A stretch of 64,000 nucleotides of DNA, taken from positions 186,001 through 250,000 of the forward strand of contig NZ_CP070977.1 of assembly GCF_018417535.1 (NCBI RefSeq). The letters run 5' to 3'. This document shows positions 9,500-19,103 of the stretch, piece after piece. Numbering within the stretch: the first letter of the stretch is position 1; each line of letters opens with the position of its first letter. The position numbers and the translations under genes were made by a program. Below the pieces are notes generated by a model, which worked only from the letters and a program-made list of their open reading frames with translations, searched no databases and was not told where the DNA came from. Origin of the DNA: Burkholderia pyrrocinia. Its GTDB lineage: Bacteria; Pseudomonadota; Gammaproteobacteria; Burkholderiales; Burkholderiaceae.

Positions 9500-9835
9500 T
9501 CAGGCGTCCGGATACCACGCGTCGGTGAATTCGCTGACCTTGACGTCGGTCAGTTCCGGCCGTGCGGCCAGCCAGCCGCGCACGATCTCGCGATCGGCGT
9601 CGGTCGTCGTGCCGCGCGGCGCGCCGGAGATCACGTAGGCGCCGATACCTTCGTCCGCCGACGCGACGGTCAGCAGCCCGTTCGCTTCGACGAAGTCGAT
9701 GAATGCGTCGATCAGTTCGCCGCGTTCGAGGTCGGTCATCTCGTTGCGGTAATGCGCGGTCGCGTTGAACGCGAGTTCCTGGAATTCGCCGATGTGGAGT
9801 TTCTTGCGCTGACGGCGGTTGTGGCCTTGGCTCAT
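9500..9835 (-). CDS. yggL: YggL family 50S ribosome-associated protein
   Basis: 111 residues, close to the 108 of E. coli YggL (DUF469). The conserved N-terminal pattern RRQRKKLHIGEFQEL (residues about 7-21) and the C-terminal 'REIVRGWLAARPELTDVKVSEFTDAWY' match the family. YggL is reported to bind the 50S subunit and influence ribosome assembly. It is monocistronic on the minus strand and divergent from the STM2901-like gene. Confidence 0.85.
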   Translation of the reverse strand: MSQGHNRRQRKKLHIGEFQELAFNATAHYRNEMTDLERGELIDAFIDFVEANGLLTVASADEGIGAYVISGAPRGTTTDADREIVRGWLAARPELTDVKVSEFTDAWYPDA

Positions 9836-10059
9836 GGTGTGCGGTGAGTGAATGAGAGGTGGGAAAGGATCGTGCGGCGGCTGGCGCCGGCACCCTGTCG
9901 ACGTGCCGCGCGACCGGGGCCGGCGGCGAAAGGGTGGCGCGTTGCGCCGTCGCGATGTCGTGTTATCTCGGGGGCGATCTTGAAACCATTCTTAAACAAT
10001 TGCGCGATGGGCGTTTCGAGGAGCGGCTTGGCTCCGCGGCCCATCGCGCGCATGACCGA

Positions 10060-10563
10060 ATGATACAGGGATGGCGAGCTTCTCCGGCCTTGCTATGGTC
10101 GGCGGCTATTCGAACCACGACGAGGGCCGTATGTCGGACGAATCGCTATTCGTACAATGGTCGTGTCGATCTCAAGCCGGGGGATCTGTTTTTCTGGGTT
10201 GCGGTCGGTGAGATCCAGGCGCGCCTCGGGTTCGATGATCTTGCTGCCGCTTCAGCAGTTTTGCTCGGTCAAGCCGATGTGCCTGCGCCCGGAAAATTCG
10301 CTACGGCGACCAAGGGCACATCGGTCGCGTCCATTGCGGCGCGCAAGCTGTTGCCGATTCAGACGAGGATGCGATTGCCGATGATCATGTCGGTGAGCGC
10401 TCGGGGCGTGCGTATCGCGTCTACGAAGAGTCTCGGTGCATGGGTTGGCCGAACCATCCCCGTGATCGGGGAAGTTTTTTTGGCTGCGGACTCGGCCGTA
10501 ATCATGTTCAACACCGTGCGTCGGTATAACGCCATCGCCAAACCAGAAGACAGGGTGTTCTGA
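10060..10563 (+). CDS. STM2901 family protein; 5' end uncertain, possible frameshift
   Basis: The conserved part runs from about 10147 to the stop at 10561-10563: 'YSYNGRVDLKPGDLFFWV', then 'KGTSVASIAARKLLP', then 'GRTIPVIGEVFLAADSAVIMFNTVRRYN', the layout of STM2901-type proteins as I remember them. The in-frame ATG at 10060 would add an unlikely N-terminus. A better-looking start, ATG at 10131 behind GAGGG, is in another frame (MSDESLF...) and reaches a stop soon; skipping one base near 10146 would join MSDES to YSYNGRV. So the gene either starts at a non-canonical codon or carries a one-base insertion. A hydrophobic C-terminal third suggests membrane association. The DUF1493 gene follows 2 bases after the stop. 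Confidence 0.6.
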   Translation: MIQGWRASPALLWSAAIRTTTRAVCRTNRYSYNGRVDLKPGDLFFWVAVGEIQARLGFDDLAAASAVLLGQADVPAPGKFATATKGTSVASIAARKLLPIQTRMRLPMIMSVSARGVRIASTKSLGAWVGRTIPVIGEVFLAADSAVIMFNTVRRYNAIAKPEDRVF

Positions 10564-10565
10564 TC

Positions 10566-10946
10566 GTGCCGACCGATACGTGGGAAAAGCTGGCCGCATT
10601 TGCGCGTGAAGAGCTTGGTCGCCCGTTGTTCGGCGGCGAACTGAGGATCGACCCGTCGTCACGCCTCGAAGAGGATCTGCGCGTGACGGGAATCGACGCA
10701 ATCGAGTTCATCGACAAATGGGCGGAAACATTCGGTGTGCATGCCGACGACTTTCCCTACGGCCGGTACTTTGGCCCGGAGGGACAAGAACTGGTGACGT
10801 CGTTTCTCGCGCTGTTTTCCGAGCGATACCGTAAGCCACCGCGCGTGCCTCTGACGCTCGGCATGCTGGAACAAGCGATGCGTATCGGCCGCTGGGATAC
10901 CGACACGATCGAGCGTGGCGCGCGGGAGGCTGCCCGCCGGGAATAG
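10566..10946 (+). CDS. DUF1493 family protein
   Basis: 126 residues starting at a GTG two bases after the upstream stop, hence co-translated. The pattern 'SRLEEDLRVTGIDAIEFIDKWAETFGV' (residues about 34-60) resembles the acyl-carrier-protein-like core of DUF1493, where a Ser would carry phosphopantetheine in a true ACP; here the corresponding position reads G-I-D-A and lacks the DSL motif, so it is probably not a carrier. Pairing with a STM2901-like gene is known from enterobacteria. It converges on rng. Confidence 0.75.
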   Translation: MPTDTWEKLAAFAREELGRPLFGGELRIDPSSRLEEDLRVTGIDAIEFIDKWAETFGVHADDFPYGRYFGPEGQELVTSFLALFSERYRKPPRVPLTLGMLEQAMRIGRWDTDTIERGAREAARRE

Positions 10947-10964
10947 CCGTTCGTCGAAGCGTGT

Positions 10965-11010
10965 CGGTTGCGCGAAATCCTTACCGTGCCGGGCGGGATT
11001 CGCGCAACCG
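10965..11010. terminator. Inverted repeat between DUF1493 gene and rng
   Basis: A 12-base perfect inverted repeat (CGGTTGCGCGAA at 10965-10976 and TTCGCGCAACCG at 10999-11010) sits between the two convergent stops, as expected for a shared terminator. The loop is 22 bases and there is no long U tract. Confidence 0.4.
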
Positions 11011-11024
11011 TACTCGACGGACCT

Positions 11025-12494
11025 TTACATCAGCACGATATCGTACTGTTCCTGGCTCAGGTTCGATTCCACCTGCAGCGACACCGGCTTGCCGATGAAG
11101 TCGATCAGCATTGCGAGATGCTGCGACTCCTCGTCGAGGAACAGGTCGATCACCTGCTGCGCGCCAATCACGCGGAATTCACGCGGGTTGAACTGCCGCG
11201 ATTCGCGCAGGATCTCGCGCAGGATGTCGTAGCACACGGTGCGCGGCGTCTTCACCTGGCCCTTGCCCTGGCAGGTCGGGCACGGCTCGCACAGCACGTG
11301 CGCGAGCGATTCGCGCGTGCGCTTGCGCGTCATCTCGACGAGCCCGAGCTGCGAGAAGCTGTTGACTGTCACGCGCGTGCGGTCGCGCGACAGTGCCTTC
11401 TTCAGTTCGGACAGCACCGCGTCGCGATGCTCGGCGTTCTCCATGTCGATGAAGTCGATGATGATGATCCCGCCGAGGTTGCGCAGCCGCAGTTGCCGCG
11501 CGATCGTGTGCGCGGCCTCGAGGTTGGTCTTGAAGATCGTGTCGTCGAAGTTGCGTGCGCCGACGTAGCCGCCGGTGTTCACGTCGATCGTCGTCATCGC
11601 TTCCGTCTGGTCGATCATCAGGTAACCGCCCGACTTCAGGTCGACGCGGCGCGACAGTGCGCGCTGGATCTCCGTCTCGATGTTGTACAGGTCGAACAGC
11701 GGCCGCTCGCCCGTGTAGTGGTGCAGCTTCGGGCTCACGGCCGGCGTGAACTCGGACGCGAATTCCGAGAGGCGCTGGTAGGTCTCGCGCGAATCGACCT
11801 GGATGCGCGTCGTGTCGTCGTTCGCGAAATCGCGCAGCACGCGCTGCGCGAGATCGAGATCCTGGTACAGCAGGCTCGTCGCCGGCAGCCGCTGCGCCTG
11901 CGCGACGATCGTCGCCCACGTCTTGCGCAGGTACGTGACGTCGCCGGCCAGTTCGTCGGAGGTCGCATCCTCGGCGATCGTGCGCACGATGTAGCCGCCT
12001 TTCTCGTCCGGCGGGATCACCGCCGTCAGGCGCGCGCGCACGGCTTCGCGTTCGGCCTCGCTCTCGATCTTCTGCGAGATGCCGATATGCGGTTCCTGCG
12101 GCAGGTAGACGAGCGTGCGGCCCGCGATGCTGACCTGCGTCGACAGCCGTGCGCCCTTCGTGCCGATCGGATCCTTGATCACCTGGACCATCAGCGTCTG
12201 GCCCTCGAACACGGTCTTCTCGATCGGCTGGTGTGGTGCATTCGACTGCGGCTCGCCGGCGAGACGCGGATGCCAGATGTCGGCGACGTGCAGGAACGCC
12301 GCGCGCTCGAGGCCGATGTCGATGAACGCCGACTGCATGCCGGGCAGCACGCGCACGACCTTGCCGAGATAGATGTTGCCGACCCGCCCGCGCGACAGCG
12401 TGCGCTCGACGTGAAGCTCCTGCACCGCGCCTTGCTGGACGAGTGCGACCCGCGTTTCCTGCGGCGTGAGGTTGATCAGGATTTCTTCGTTCAT
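11025..12494 (-). CDS. rng: Ribonuclease G
   Basis: 489 residues, the length of RNase G (RNase E lacking the scaffold domain). An S1-like RNA-binding region lies at about 35-125. The catalytic Mg-binding aspartates are visible in DVNTGG (D304) and DFIDM (D347), and the zinc-link CEPCPTC near residues 405-411. RNase G is an endonuclease that matures the 16S rRNA 5' end and turns over some mRNAs. It lies last in the hemF-nadD-rsfS-rlmH-maf-rng run, 8 bases after maf. Confidence 0.95.
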   Translation of the reverse strand: MNEEILINLTPQETRVALVQQGAVQELHVERTLSRGRVGNIYLGKVVRVLPGMQSAFIDIGLERAAFLHVADIWHPRLAGEPQSNAPHQPIEKTVFEGQTLMVQVIKDPIGTKGARLSTQVSIAGRTLVYLPQEPHIGISQKIESEAEREAVRARLTAVIPPDEKGGYIVRTIAEDATSDELAGDVTYLRKTWATIVAQAQRLPATSLLYQDLDLAQRVLRDFANDDTTRIQVDSRETYQRLSEFASEFTPAVSPKLHHYTGERPLFDLYNIETEIQRALSRRVDLKSGGYLMIDQTEAMTTIDVNTGGYVGARNFDDTIFKTNLEAAHTIARQLRLRNLGGIIIIDFIDMENAEHRDAVLSELKKALSRDRTRVTVNSFSQLGLVEMTRKRTRESLAHVLCEPCPTCQGKGQVKTPRTVCYDILREILRESRQFNPREFRVIGAQQVIDLFLDEESQHLAMLIDFIGKPVSLQVESNLSQEQYDIVLM

Positions 12495-12502
12495 GGTGGG
12501 AT

Positions 12503-13135
12503 TCAGAAGGCGACACGCGCGGCGCGCAACAGCGCCGCGGTCTCAAAAAGGGGCAGACCCATGATACCCGAATGGGAACCGTCGATCCGCTCGATGAATT
12601 CGGCCGCGCGCCCCTGGATCGCATACGCGCCTGCCTTGCCGAACGGCTCGCCCGTTTCGACGTAGCGTGCGTACGCGTCGAGCGACGCGGCCGCGAAGCG
12701 CACCGACGAGCGCGACAGCGCGGGCGGCAGCAGCTCGCCGCCGGCATCGATCACGGCGACGGCGGTCAGCACCGCGTGTTCGCGGCCCGCGAGGCGCGTC
12801 AGCATCGCGAGCGCGTCATCGGCGTCGGCCGGCTTGCCGAGGATCGCGCCGTCGATCGTGACGGTGGTATCGGCAACCAGCACCGGAGCGGCCGGCTTGC
12901 CGCTCGCGACGAGGCGCGCGCGTGCGGCCTCGGCCTTTGCGACGGTCACGCGCCGGACGTACGCATCGGCGGCTTCGCCGGGCAGTTCGGCCTCGAGTGC
13001 CTCGGCGTCCTCGTCGGGGCGCGGCAGCAGCAGCTCGAAGCGTACGCCGATCTGCTGCAGCAGCTCCTGGCGGCGCGGGCTTTGCGAAGCGAGGTAAAGG
13101 GTCGGGAAAAGCGCGGCGGACGTGCTGGACGGCAT
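12503..13135 (-). CDS. maf: Maf family nucleotide pyrophosphatase
   Basis: 210 residues. The family's N-terminal signature [14 protein letters not shown] (18-31) and the central ADTTV motif (about 88-92) are present, together with '[29 protein letters not shown]' near the C-terminus. Maf proteins hydrolyse non-canonical or selected nucleoside triphosphates to monophosphates; the YhdE type prefers dTTP/UTP. It lies 50 bases after rlmH and 8 before rng on the same strand. Confidence 0.9.
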   Translation of the reverse strand: MPSSTSAALFPTLYLASQSPRRQELLQQIGVRFELLLPRPDEDAEALEAELPGEAADAYVRRVTVAKAEAARARLVASGKPAAPVLVADTTVTIDGAILGKPADADDALAMLTRLAGREHAVLTAVAVIDAGGELLPPALSRSSVRFAAASLDAYARYVETGEPFGKAGAYAIQGRAAEFIERIDGSHSGIMGLPLFETAALLRAARVAF

Positions 13136-13185
13136 GTGTCGTTATCTCGGTGAGCGCGCGCGGCGCGCGTCTCGAGGACGACACG

Positions 13186-13656
13186 TCATGCGCGGTGGTA
13201 GGGGTGATTCTGCGTGATGCTCCACGCCCGGTAAAGCTGTTCGGCGAGCAGCACGCGCACCATCCCGTGCGGCAGCGTCATGCTCGAGATGCGCAGCAGC
13301 ACGTCGGCGCGCGCTTTCAGTTCCGGATCGAGCCCGTCGGCGCCGCCGATCACGAACGCGACGTCGCGGCCGTCCTGCTGCCAGCCGGGCAGCGCCTGCG
13401 CGAGCTGCATCGTGGTCCAGTCGCGGCCGCGCTCGTCGAGCGCCACGATGCGCGCGCCCTTCGGCAGCGCGGCCTCGATCTTCTGCCGCTCGGCCGCCAT
13501 CACGCTTTCGGCGCTGCGGCCGCCCGAACGCAGTTCTGGCTTGATCTCGCGCAACTCGATGCGCAGCTCGGGCGGCATCCGCTTCGTGTATTCATCGAAG
13601 CCGGATGCGATCCAGCCCGGCATCTTGTGGCCGACCGCGAGGATGAAAAGCTTCAT
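13186..13656 (-). CDS. rlmH: 23S rRNA (pseudouridine1915-N3)-methyltransferase RlmH
   Basis: 156 residues, the exact family size. The SPOUT knot region is visible as [15 protein letters not shown] (about 73-87), [13 protein letters not shown] (about 99-111) and the C-terminal '[23 protein letters not shown]...NHPYHR', which binds S-adenosylmethionine. RlmH methylates pseudouridine 1915 in helix 69 of 23S rRNA on 70S ribosomes. It starts 19 bases after the rsfS stop, a conserved neighbour. Confidence 0.96.
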   Translation of the reverse strand: MKLFILAVGHKMPGWIASGFDEYTKRMPPELRIELREIKPELRSGGRSAESVMAAERQKIEAALPKGARIVALDERGRDWTTMQLAQALPGWQQDGRDVAFVIGGADGLDPELKARADVLLRISSMTLPHGMVRVLLAEQLYRAWSITQNHPYHRA

Positions 13657-13675
13657 CGGGACGATTCGTCGCGAC

Positions 13676-14128
13676 TTAGCGGCGGCGGGCGGCCGTCTTG
13701 CGTGCCGGGCGGGCCGGCGCTGCTTCTTCCTCGTCTTCGTCGTCTTCGCTGGCCGTGGCGAAGCCGCCGTTCGGGCCCTTGCCGCCGCCGAGCTTCATCC
13801 GCACGGGCTTGTCGCCCCAGATTTCCTCGAGGTTGTAGTACTGGCGCAGGGCCGGCTGCAGGATGTGCACGACGGCGTCGCCGCAGTCGACCAGCACCCA
13901 TTCGCCGGTTTCCTCGCCCTCGGAGCTGACGATGTCGCCGCCGGCTTCCTTGACCTTGTCGCGCACGCTCGATGCGAGGGCCTTGGTCTGGCGGTTGGAC
14001 GTGCCCGATGCGACGACCACGCGGTCGAACAGTTCGGTCAGGTGGCTGGTGTTGAACACCTTGATGTCTTGCGCCTTGACGTCTTCGAGGGCGTCGACGA
14101 TCACGCGCTGCAGTTTGCGAATATCCAT
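13676..14128 (-). CDS. rsfS: Ribosome silencing factor RsfS
   Basis: 150 residues from the ATG at 14128-14126; the frame is open upstream into nadD but the family N-terminus [22 protein letters not shown] starts here. The RsfS/YbeB core (1-115) includes '[19 protein letters not shown]' and '[32 protein letters not shown]'. RsfS binds ribosomal protein L14 and blocks subunit joining under starvation. Residues about 125-150 form an extra acidic run (EDDEDEEE) followed by an Ala/Arg-rich basic tail. It begins 4 bases after the nadD stop. Confidence 0.95.
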   Translation of the reverse strand: MDIRKLQRVIVDALEDVKAQDIKVFNTSHLTELFDRVVVASGTSNRQTKALASSVRDKVKEAGGDIVSSEGEETGEWVLVDCGDAVVHILQPALRQYYNLEEIWGDKPVRMKLGGGKGPNGGFATASEDDEDEEEAAPARPARKTAARRR

Positions 14129-14132
14129 GGAA

Positions 14133-14834
14133 TCAGGTGTGGTAGAGGCGATGTTGAAGAATATAGGCCCATACGGCGGCCGGCACATGCTCGGCCGACG
14201 CATCGGGCATTTGCGCATGGCGCGCGATGCATTCGCGCAGGTGCGCGCGGATGTCGGTCGCGGCAATGTCGAACGCGAGGGTCGTGTCGATCAGCAGGTG
14301 GCCGGCCGGCGTGGCCTTCAGCACGTCGGCGCCGGCCTGCCGCGCGGCGATTTCCTGCGCGACGTCCGGCGGCGCCGCGCCGAGCTCGAAGCCCGGTCGC
14401 GTCGACGCGCAGATGTGCGCGTAGTCGAACAGCTTGCGCCAGTCGTGCCACGTGTCGAGGCGCACGAGCTGGTCGGCGCCGATCAGCAGCGACAGCGACG
14501 CGTCCGGGCCGACCCGCTCGCGCCAGCGCGCCAGCGTGTCGACCGTGTAGGTCGGGCCGGCGTGCTCGATTTCGTCGGTGGCGACGGTCACGGTCACGCC
14601 CGGCAGCACGAGCGAATCCGCGGCTGCGCGCGTCATCGCGAGCCGATGCTCGGCGGCCGACACGTCGCGCTTCTGGTACGGCTGCCCGGCGGGCAACAGC
14701 ACGAGATCGGTCAGGCCGAGCCGCTCGGCAAACCGGCGCGCGAGCGCGAGATGGCCGTCGTGGATCGGGTCGAAAGTACCGCCCAGCAAGCCGATACGAC
14801 GCGGCAGCGGGGCGGGGCGGGCGGTGGTGTCCAG
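14133..14834 (-). CDS. nadD: Nicotinate-nucleotide adenylyltransferase NadD (CTG start proposed)
   Basis: The nucleotidyltransferase signature [12 protein letters not shown] and the later '[18 protein letters not shown]' and '[11 protein letters not shown]' (the SxTxxR-like motif) identify NadD, which makes deamido-NAD from NaMN and ATP. The only ATG/GTG/TTG start in frame is the TTG at 14789, which would begin inside the first beta-strand and lose 'RRIG'. A CTG at 14834-14832 preceded by AAAAGGA with 7-base spacing gives a 233-residue protein beginning (M)[18 protein letters not shown], a much better family N-terminus. It follows hemF by 38 bases and precedes rsfS by 4. Confidence 0.88.
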   Translation of the reverse strand: MDTTARPAPLPRRIGLLGGTFDPIHDGHLALARRFAERLGLTDLVLLPAGQPYQKRDVSAAEHRLAMTRAAADSLVLPGVTVTVATDEIEHAGPTYTVDTLARWRERVGPDASLSLLIGADQLVRLDTWHDWRKLFDYAHICASTRPGFELGAAPPDVAQEIAARQAGADVLKATPAGHLLIDTTLAFDIAATDIRAHLRECIARHAQMPDASAEHVPAAVWAYILQHRLYHT

Positions 14835-14872
14835 AAACGCGTCCTTTTCTTGGGGCAGCGGGGCGCGCGGGC

Positions 14873-15796
14873 TCAGACCCAGTCGCGCGGCACGATGAAG
14901 TCGCTGTACAGGCGCGCTTCGGGCGTGCCCGGTTCGGGCTGCCAGTTGTAGCGCCAGTTCGCGACCGGCGGCATCGACATCAGGATCGACTCGGTCCGGC
15001 CGCCGCTTTGCAGGCCGAACAGCGTGCCACGGTCGAACACGAGGTTGAATTCGACGTAGCGGCCGCGGCGGTACGCCTGGAAGTCGCGTTCGCGCTCGCC
15101 GTACGGCAGGTCGGCGCGGCGCTCGACGATCGGCAGGTAGGCCTGCAGGAACGCATCGCCGACGCTTTGCATCATGTCAAACGAGCGTTCGAATCCGGGT
15201 TCGGAGAAATCGTCGAAGAAGATCCCGCCGATGCCGCGCATCTCGTTGCGGTGCTTCAGGAAGAAATACTCGTCGCACCATTTCTTGAAGCGCGGATAGA
15301 GCTCGGCGCCGAACGGGTCGAGCGCATCCTTGCACGTCTGGTGGAAATGCCGCGCGTCGTCCTCGAAACCGTAAACCGGTGTCAGATCCATGCCGCCGCC
15401 GAACCAGAACACGGGCTCCTCGCCCGGTTTCGTCGCGATCAGCATCCGCACGTTCATGTGCACGGTCGGGCAGTACGGATTGCGCGGGTGCAGCACGAGC
15501 GACACGCCGAGCGCCTCGAAGCCGCGGCCCGCGAGCTGCGGGCGCGCCGCGCTCGCCGACGGCGGCAGCGCGTCGCCCGCGACGTCCGAAAAGCCGATTC
15601 CCGCACGTTCGAACACGCGGCCGCCTTCGAGAATCCGCGTGCAGCCGCCGCCGCGCAGGCGTTCGGCCGGCCCGCGCTGCCATGCGTCGGTCGCGAGCGG
15701 CGTGCCGTCGAGCGCGCCGAGCGCATCGGCGATGCGTGTCTGCAGGCCCTGGAGGTACGTGCGCACGCGCGCCACGTCGTAGGTCGAATCGGTCAT
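14873..15796 (-). CDS. hemF: Oxygen-dependent coproporphyrinogen III oxidase
   Basis: 307 residues from the ATG at 15796-15794; the frame is open 16 codons further, but the family N-terminus [16 protein letters not shown] begins here. Signature segments include '[11 protein letters not shown]', '[13 protein letters not shown]', '[17 protein letters not shown]', '[10 protein letters not shown]' and '[23 protein letters not shown]' (the family signature). HemF decarboxylates two propionates of coproporphyrinogen III to vinyl groups using O2, in cytoplasmic haem synthesis. It sits between purD and nadD on the same strand, 118 bases after purD. Confidence 0.96.
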   Translation of the reverse strand: MTDSTYDVARVRTYLQGLQTRIADALGALDGTPLATDAWQRGPAERLRGGGCTRILEGGRVFERAGIGFSDVAGDALPPSASAARPQLAGRGFEALGVSLVLHPRNPYCPTVHMNVRMLIATKPGEEPVFWFGGGMDLTPVYGFEDDARHFHQTCKDALDPFGAELYPRFKKWCDEYFFLKHRNEMRGIGGIFFDDFSEPGFERSFDMMQSVGDAFLQAYLPIVERRADLPYGERERDFQAYRRGRYVEFNLVFDRGTLFGLQSGGRTESILMSMPPVANWRYNWQPEPGTPEARLYSDFIVPRDWV

Positions 15797-15914
15797 GTCT
15801 GGACTGGCTGCCCCCGCCCGAAGCGGGGGCCGTAAAAAAGGCATCTGCCGGGCATTCTATCGAACCCCGGCAGAGGGGCCGCCGCCGCGCGAGGGCGGGG
15901 CGGCGGTTGCGACT

Positions 15915-17195
15915 TCACACGCTCTTGCGGTTGAGCGCGCGGAAACCGATGTCGCGGCGGTACTGCATGCCTTCGAAATTGATCTGGTTGATCGTGTCGT
16001 ATGCATGCTGCTGCGCTTCGCGCACCGAATCGGCGAGGCCGACCACGCACAGCACGCGGCCGCCGGACGTCACGAGCTTGTCGCCGTCGCCGAGCGTCGT
16101 GCCCGCATGGAACGTGACGGCCTGCGCGGTTTCGGCCGGGATCCCGTTGATGCGGTCGCCCTTGCGCGGCGCGTCCGGGTAGCCGTGCGCGGCCAGCACG
16201 ACGCCGAGCGCGGTGCGGCGGTCCCAGTCGAGTTCGACCGTGTCGAGCGTGCCCGCGATCGCCTGCTCGACGATCTTCGAGAAATCGCTCTTCAGGCGCG
16301 CCATGATCGGCTGCGTTTCCGGGTCGCCCATCCGGCAGTTGAACTCGAGCGTGCGCGGATTGCCGTCCTTGTCGATCATCAGGCCCGCATACAGGAAGCC
16401 CGTGAAGCGGATGCCGTCCTTCTCCATCCCGCGCACCGTCGGCATGATGATCTCGCGCATCACGCGGGCGTGCATCTGCGGCGTGACGATCGGCGCGGGC
16501 GAATACGCGCCCATGCCGCCGGTGTTCGGGCCGCGGTCCTCGTCGAGCAGGCGCTTGTGGTCCTGGCTGGAAGCCAGCGCCAGCGCATGCTTGCCGTCGA
16601 CCATCACGATGAAGCTCGCTTCCTCGCCGTCGAGGAATTCCTCGATCACGACGCGCGCGCCGGCATCGCCGAGCTTGTTGCCCGACAGCATCATGTCGAC
16701 GGCGGCGTGTGCCTCCTCGAGCGTCATCGCGACGACGACGCCCTTGCCGGCCGCGAGGCCGTCGGCCTTCACGACGATCGGCGCGCCCTTCGCGTCGATG
16801 TACGCGTGGGCCGCGGCCGCATCGGAGAAGGTTTCGTAGTCGGCCGTCGGGATGCCGTGACGCTTCATGAACGCCTTCGCGAAATCCTTCGAGCTTTCGA
16901 GCTGTGCGGCTTCGCGGGTCGGGCCGAACACCTTCAGGCCGCGCGCACGGAACAGGTTGACGATGCCGGCCGCGAGCGGCGCTTCCGGCCCGACGAGCGT
17001 GAACGCGACGCCTTCGCGTTCCGCGAAATCGGCGAGTTCGTCGAGCGACGTGATATCGACGTTCTTCAGACGCTCGTCCTGCGCCGTGCCGCCATTGCCG
17101 GGCGCGACGTAGACCATCTGGACACGCGGCGACTGCGCGAGCTTCCACGCCAGCGCGTGTTCGCGGCCGCCGGAACCGACGACGAGTAGTTTCAT
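15915..17195 (-). CDS. purD: Phosphoribosylamine-glycine ligase
   Basis: 426 residues, the full length of PurD (GAR synthetase), third-reaction purine synthesis enzyme. The N-terminal domain begins MKLLVVGSGGREHALAWKL. The ATP-grasp region includes 'PIVVKADGLAAGKGVVVA' (about 136-153) and 'EDRGPNTGGMGAYSPAP' (about 218-234), and the C-terminal part 'LEFNCRMGDPETQ' supplies metal ligands. It is soluble and cytoplasmic. It lies 104 bases after the yebC-type gene and ahead of hemF, all on the minus strand. Confidence 0.97.
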   Translation of the reverse strand: MKLLVVGSGGREHALAWKLAQSPRVQMVYVAPGNGGTAQDERLKNVDITSLDELADFAEREGVAFTLVGPEAPLAAGIVNLFRARGLKVFGPTREAAQLESSKDFAKAFMKRHGIPTADYETFSDAAAAHAYIDAKGAPIVVKADGLAAGKGVVVAMTLEEAHAAVDMMLSGNKLGDAGARVVIEEFLDGEEASFIVMVDGKHALALASSQDHKRLLDEDRGPNTGGMGAYSPAPIVTPQMHARVMREIIMPTVRGMEKDGIRFTGFLYAGLMIDKDGNPRTLEFNCRMGDPETQPIMARLKSDFSKIVEQAIAGTLDTVELDWDRRTALGVVLAAHGYPDAPRKGDRINGIPAETAQAVTFHAGTTLGDGDKLVTSGGRVLCVVGLADSVREAQQHAYDTINQINFEGMQYRRDIGFRALNRKSV

Positions 17196-17299
17196 GGGAT
17201 TCCCCGCAGACTAGAAAACAGGGCGGCCGGCACGCTCAGGCGCGCCGGCCGCGAAATCGGTCGGGCCGCCGCCGCGACAGGAGCACGGCGGCCGGCATC

Positions 17300-18028
17300 T
17301 CATTCCTCGACGATGACGGCGTTCGTATACACGTCCTGCACGTCGTCGAGGTTCTCGAGCGCGTCCAGGAGCTTTTGCATCTTCGCCGCGTCGTCGCCGG
17401 TGAATTCGACTTCGTTCTGCGGCTTCATCGTCACTTCGGCGAGTTCGGCCTTGAAGCCGGCGGCTTCGAGCGCGTCCTTCACCTTCGAGAATTCCTGCCA
17501 GTCGCACAGCACTTCGATCGAGCCGTCGTCGTTCGTGTTCACGTCGTTCGCGCCGGCTTCGAGCGCGGCTTCCATCAGCGCGTCTTCGGACGTGCCGGGG
17601 GCGAACAGGAACTGGCCGACGTGATCGAACATGAACGCGACCGAGCCGTCGGTGCCCATGTTGCCGCCGAACTTCGAGAATGCGTGGCGAACTTCCGCGA
17701 CCGTACGGGTGCGGTTGTCGGTCAGCGTGTCGACGATGATCGCCGCGCCGCTGATGCCGTAGCCTTCGTAACGGATTTCCTCGTAGTTCGCGCCGTCCGC
17801 GCCGCCGACGCCGCGATCGATCGCGCGCTTGACGTTGTCCTTCGGCATGTTCGCGTCGGCCGCCTTGTCGACCGCGAGACGCAGGCGCGGGTTCGAGTTG
17901 ACGTCGCCGCCGCCGAGGCGCGCCGCGACCTGGATTTCCTTGATCAGGCGGGTCCAGATCTTGCCGCGCTTCGCGTCGGCCGCTGCCTTCTTATGCTTGA
18001 TGTTGGCCCATTTCGAATGACCAGCCAT
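17300..18028 (-). CDS. YebC/PmpR family (TACO1-like) regulatory protein
   Basis: 242 residues, standard family length. It starts with the invariant [32 protein letters not shown] pattern and has '[38 protein letters not shown]', both diagnostic of YebC. The family has been described as DNA-binding regulators and, more recently, as translation factors easing ribosome stalling at proline-rich stretches; which applies here is unknown. It lies upstream of purD on the same strand, 104 bases apart. Confidence 0.93.
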   Translation of the reverse strand: MAGHSKWANIKHKKAAADAKRGKIWTRLIKEIQVAARLGGGDVNSNPRLRLAVDKAADANMPKDNVKRAIDRGVGGADGANYEEIRYEGYGISGAAIIVDTLTDNRTRTVAEVRHAFSKFGGNMGTDGSVAFMFDHVGQFLFAPGTSEDALMEAALEAGANDVNTNDDGSIEVLCDWQEFSKVKDALEAAGFKAELAEVTMKPQNEVEFTGDDAAKMQKLLDALENLDDVQDVYTNAVIVEE

Positions 18029-18246
18029 ACCTTTCTCCGTGCCCGGGCGCGCAGCGCGGGCGATTGTGCCAATGTGTCGTTGAATCGGCGGCCGTTTCGG
18101 CGGGCATGAAGCCGCGGGGCCGCGCGTGTCGAGTGGATCGAGATTTTATCACGCGGCGACCGTCGGATCGGGGCCGCCGCGCATGGCCGAACGGCCGGGC
18201 AGGCCGCCGCGGACCGGGCCGCGCGCCGCGCGGCCGCGCAGGCATG

Positions 18247-18897
18247 TCAGTTCTTGGTGCCGAACAGGCGGTCGCCCGCGTCGCCGAGGCCCGGCACGAT
18301 GTACGCGTGCTCGTTCAGGTGCGAGTCGAGCGACGCGACGTACAGCTTCACGTCCGGGTGCGCGTCCTGGAACACCTGCACGCCCTCGGGCGCGGCGACG
18401 AGCGCGACGAACATGATGTTCGCGGCCGGCACGTTGCGGCGCTTGAGCACGTCGACCGCATGCACGGCCGAATAACCGGTCGCGACCATCGGGTCGCACA
18501 GGATGAAGACGCGATCCTCGAGGTCGGGCAGGCGTACAAGGTATTCGACCGGGCGGTGGTCCTCGGCGCGGTACACGCCGATATGGCCGACGCGCGCGGA
18601 CGGGACCAGGTCGAGCAGGCCGTCCGACATCCCGATGCCCGCGCGCAGCACGGGCACGATCGCGAGCTTCTTGCCCGCGATCACGGGCGCGTCGACCTCG
18701 ACGAGCGGGGTTTCGACCCGCCGGGTCGTGATCGGCAGGTTGCGGGTGATCTCATAGCCCATCAGCAGCGTGATCTCGCGCAGCAGCTCGCGGAACGTGC
18801 GCGTCGACGTGTCCTTGTCGCGCATGTGGGTGAGCTTGTGCTGGATCAGCGGGTGATCGAGGATGAAGAGATTCGGGAAACGGCTGTCCTGTTTCAT
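18247..18897 (-). CDS. upp: Uracil phosphoribosyltransferase
   Basis: 216 residues beginning [27 protein letters not shown], typical of bacterial Upp. The PRPP-binding loop is '[20 protein letters not shown]' (about 125-144) and the uracil-binding C-terminus '[18 protein letters not shown]' is intact. The enzyme salvages uracil to UMP in the cytoplasm. It is divergent from the SDR gene, 206 bases away. No uracil permease gene adjoins it. Confidence 0.96.
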   Translation of the reverse strand: MKQDSRFPNLFILDHPLIQHKLTHMRDKDTSTRTFRELLREITLLMGYEITRNLPITTRRVETPLVEVDAPVIAGKKLAIVPVLRAGIGMSDGLLDLVPSARVGHIGVYRAEDHRPVEYLVRLPDLEDRVFILCDPMVATGYSAVHAVDVLKRRNVPAANIMFVALVAAPEGVQVFQDAHPDVKLYVASLDSHLNEHAYIVPGLGDAGDRLFGTKN

Positions 18898-19103
18898 GAC
18901 GGGGGCGCCTTGACGGCAAAAGGGGATCGGGGCGACGGCGCCGAGCCGGCCGCCGCTTATGGCCGCAATTTTACCAAGGCGCGTCGCATGATCCGGATAT
19001 TATCGACGTCTCACGACAATCCGCGCGCCGCGCGCGCCCGTTCGCCCGCCCACCGGCGCGACACGGGGCCGCATCGGCGCGCGTCGCCACCAGGGAATCG
19101 ACG

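Noticed and set aside
9859..10059. Extended N-terminus of the STM2901-like frame from 9859
   Set aside because: Residues before the conserved part are Arg/Ala/Gly-rich and resemble non-coding GC-rich translation.
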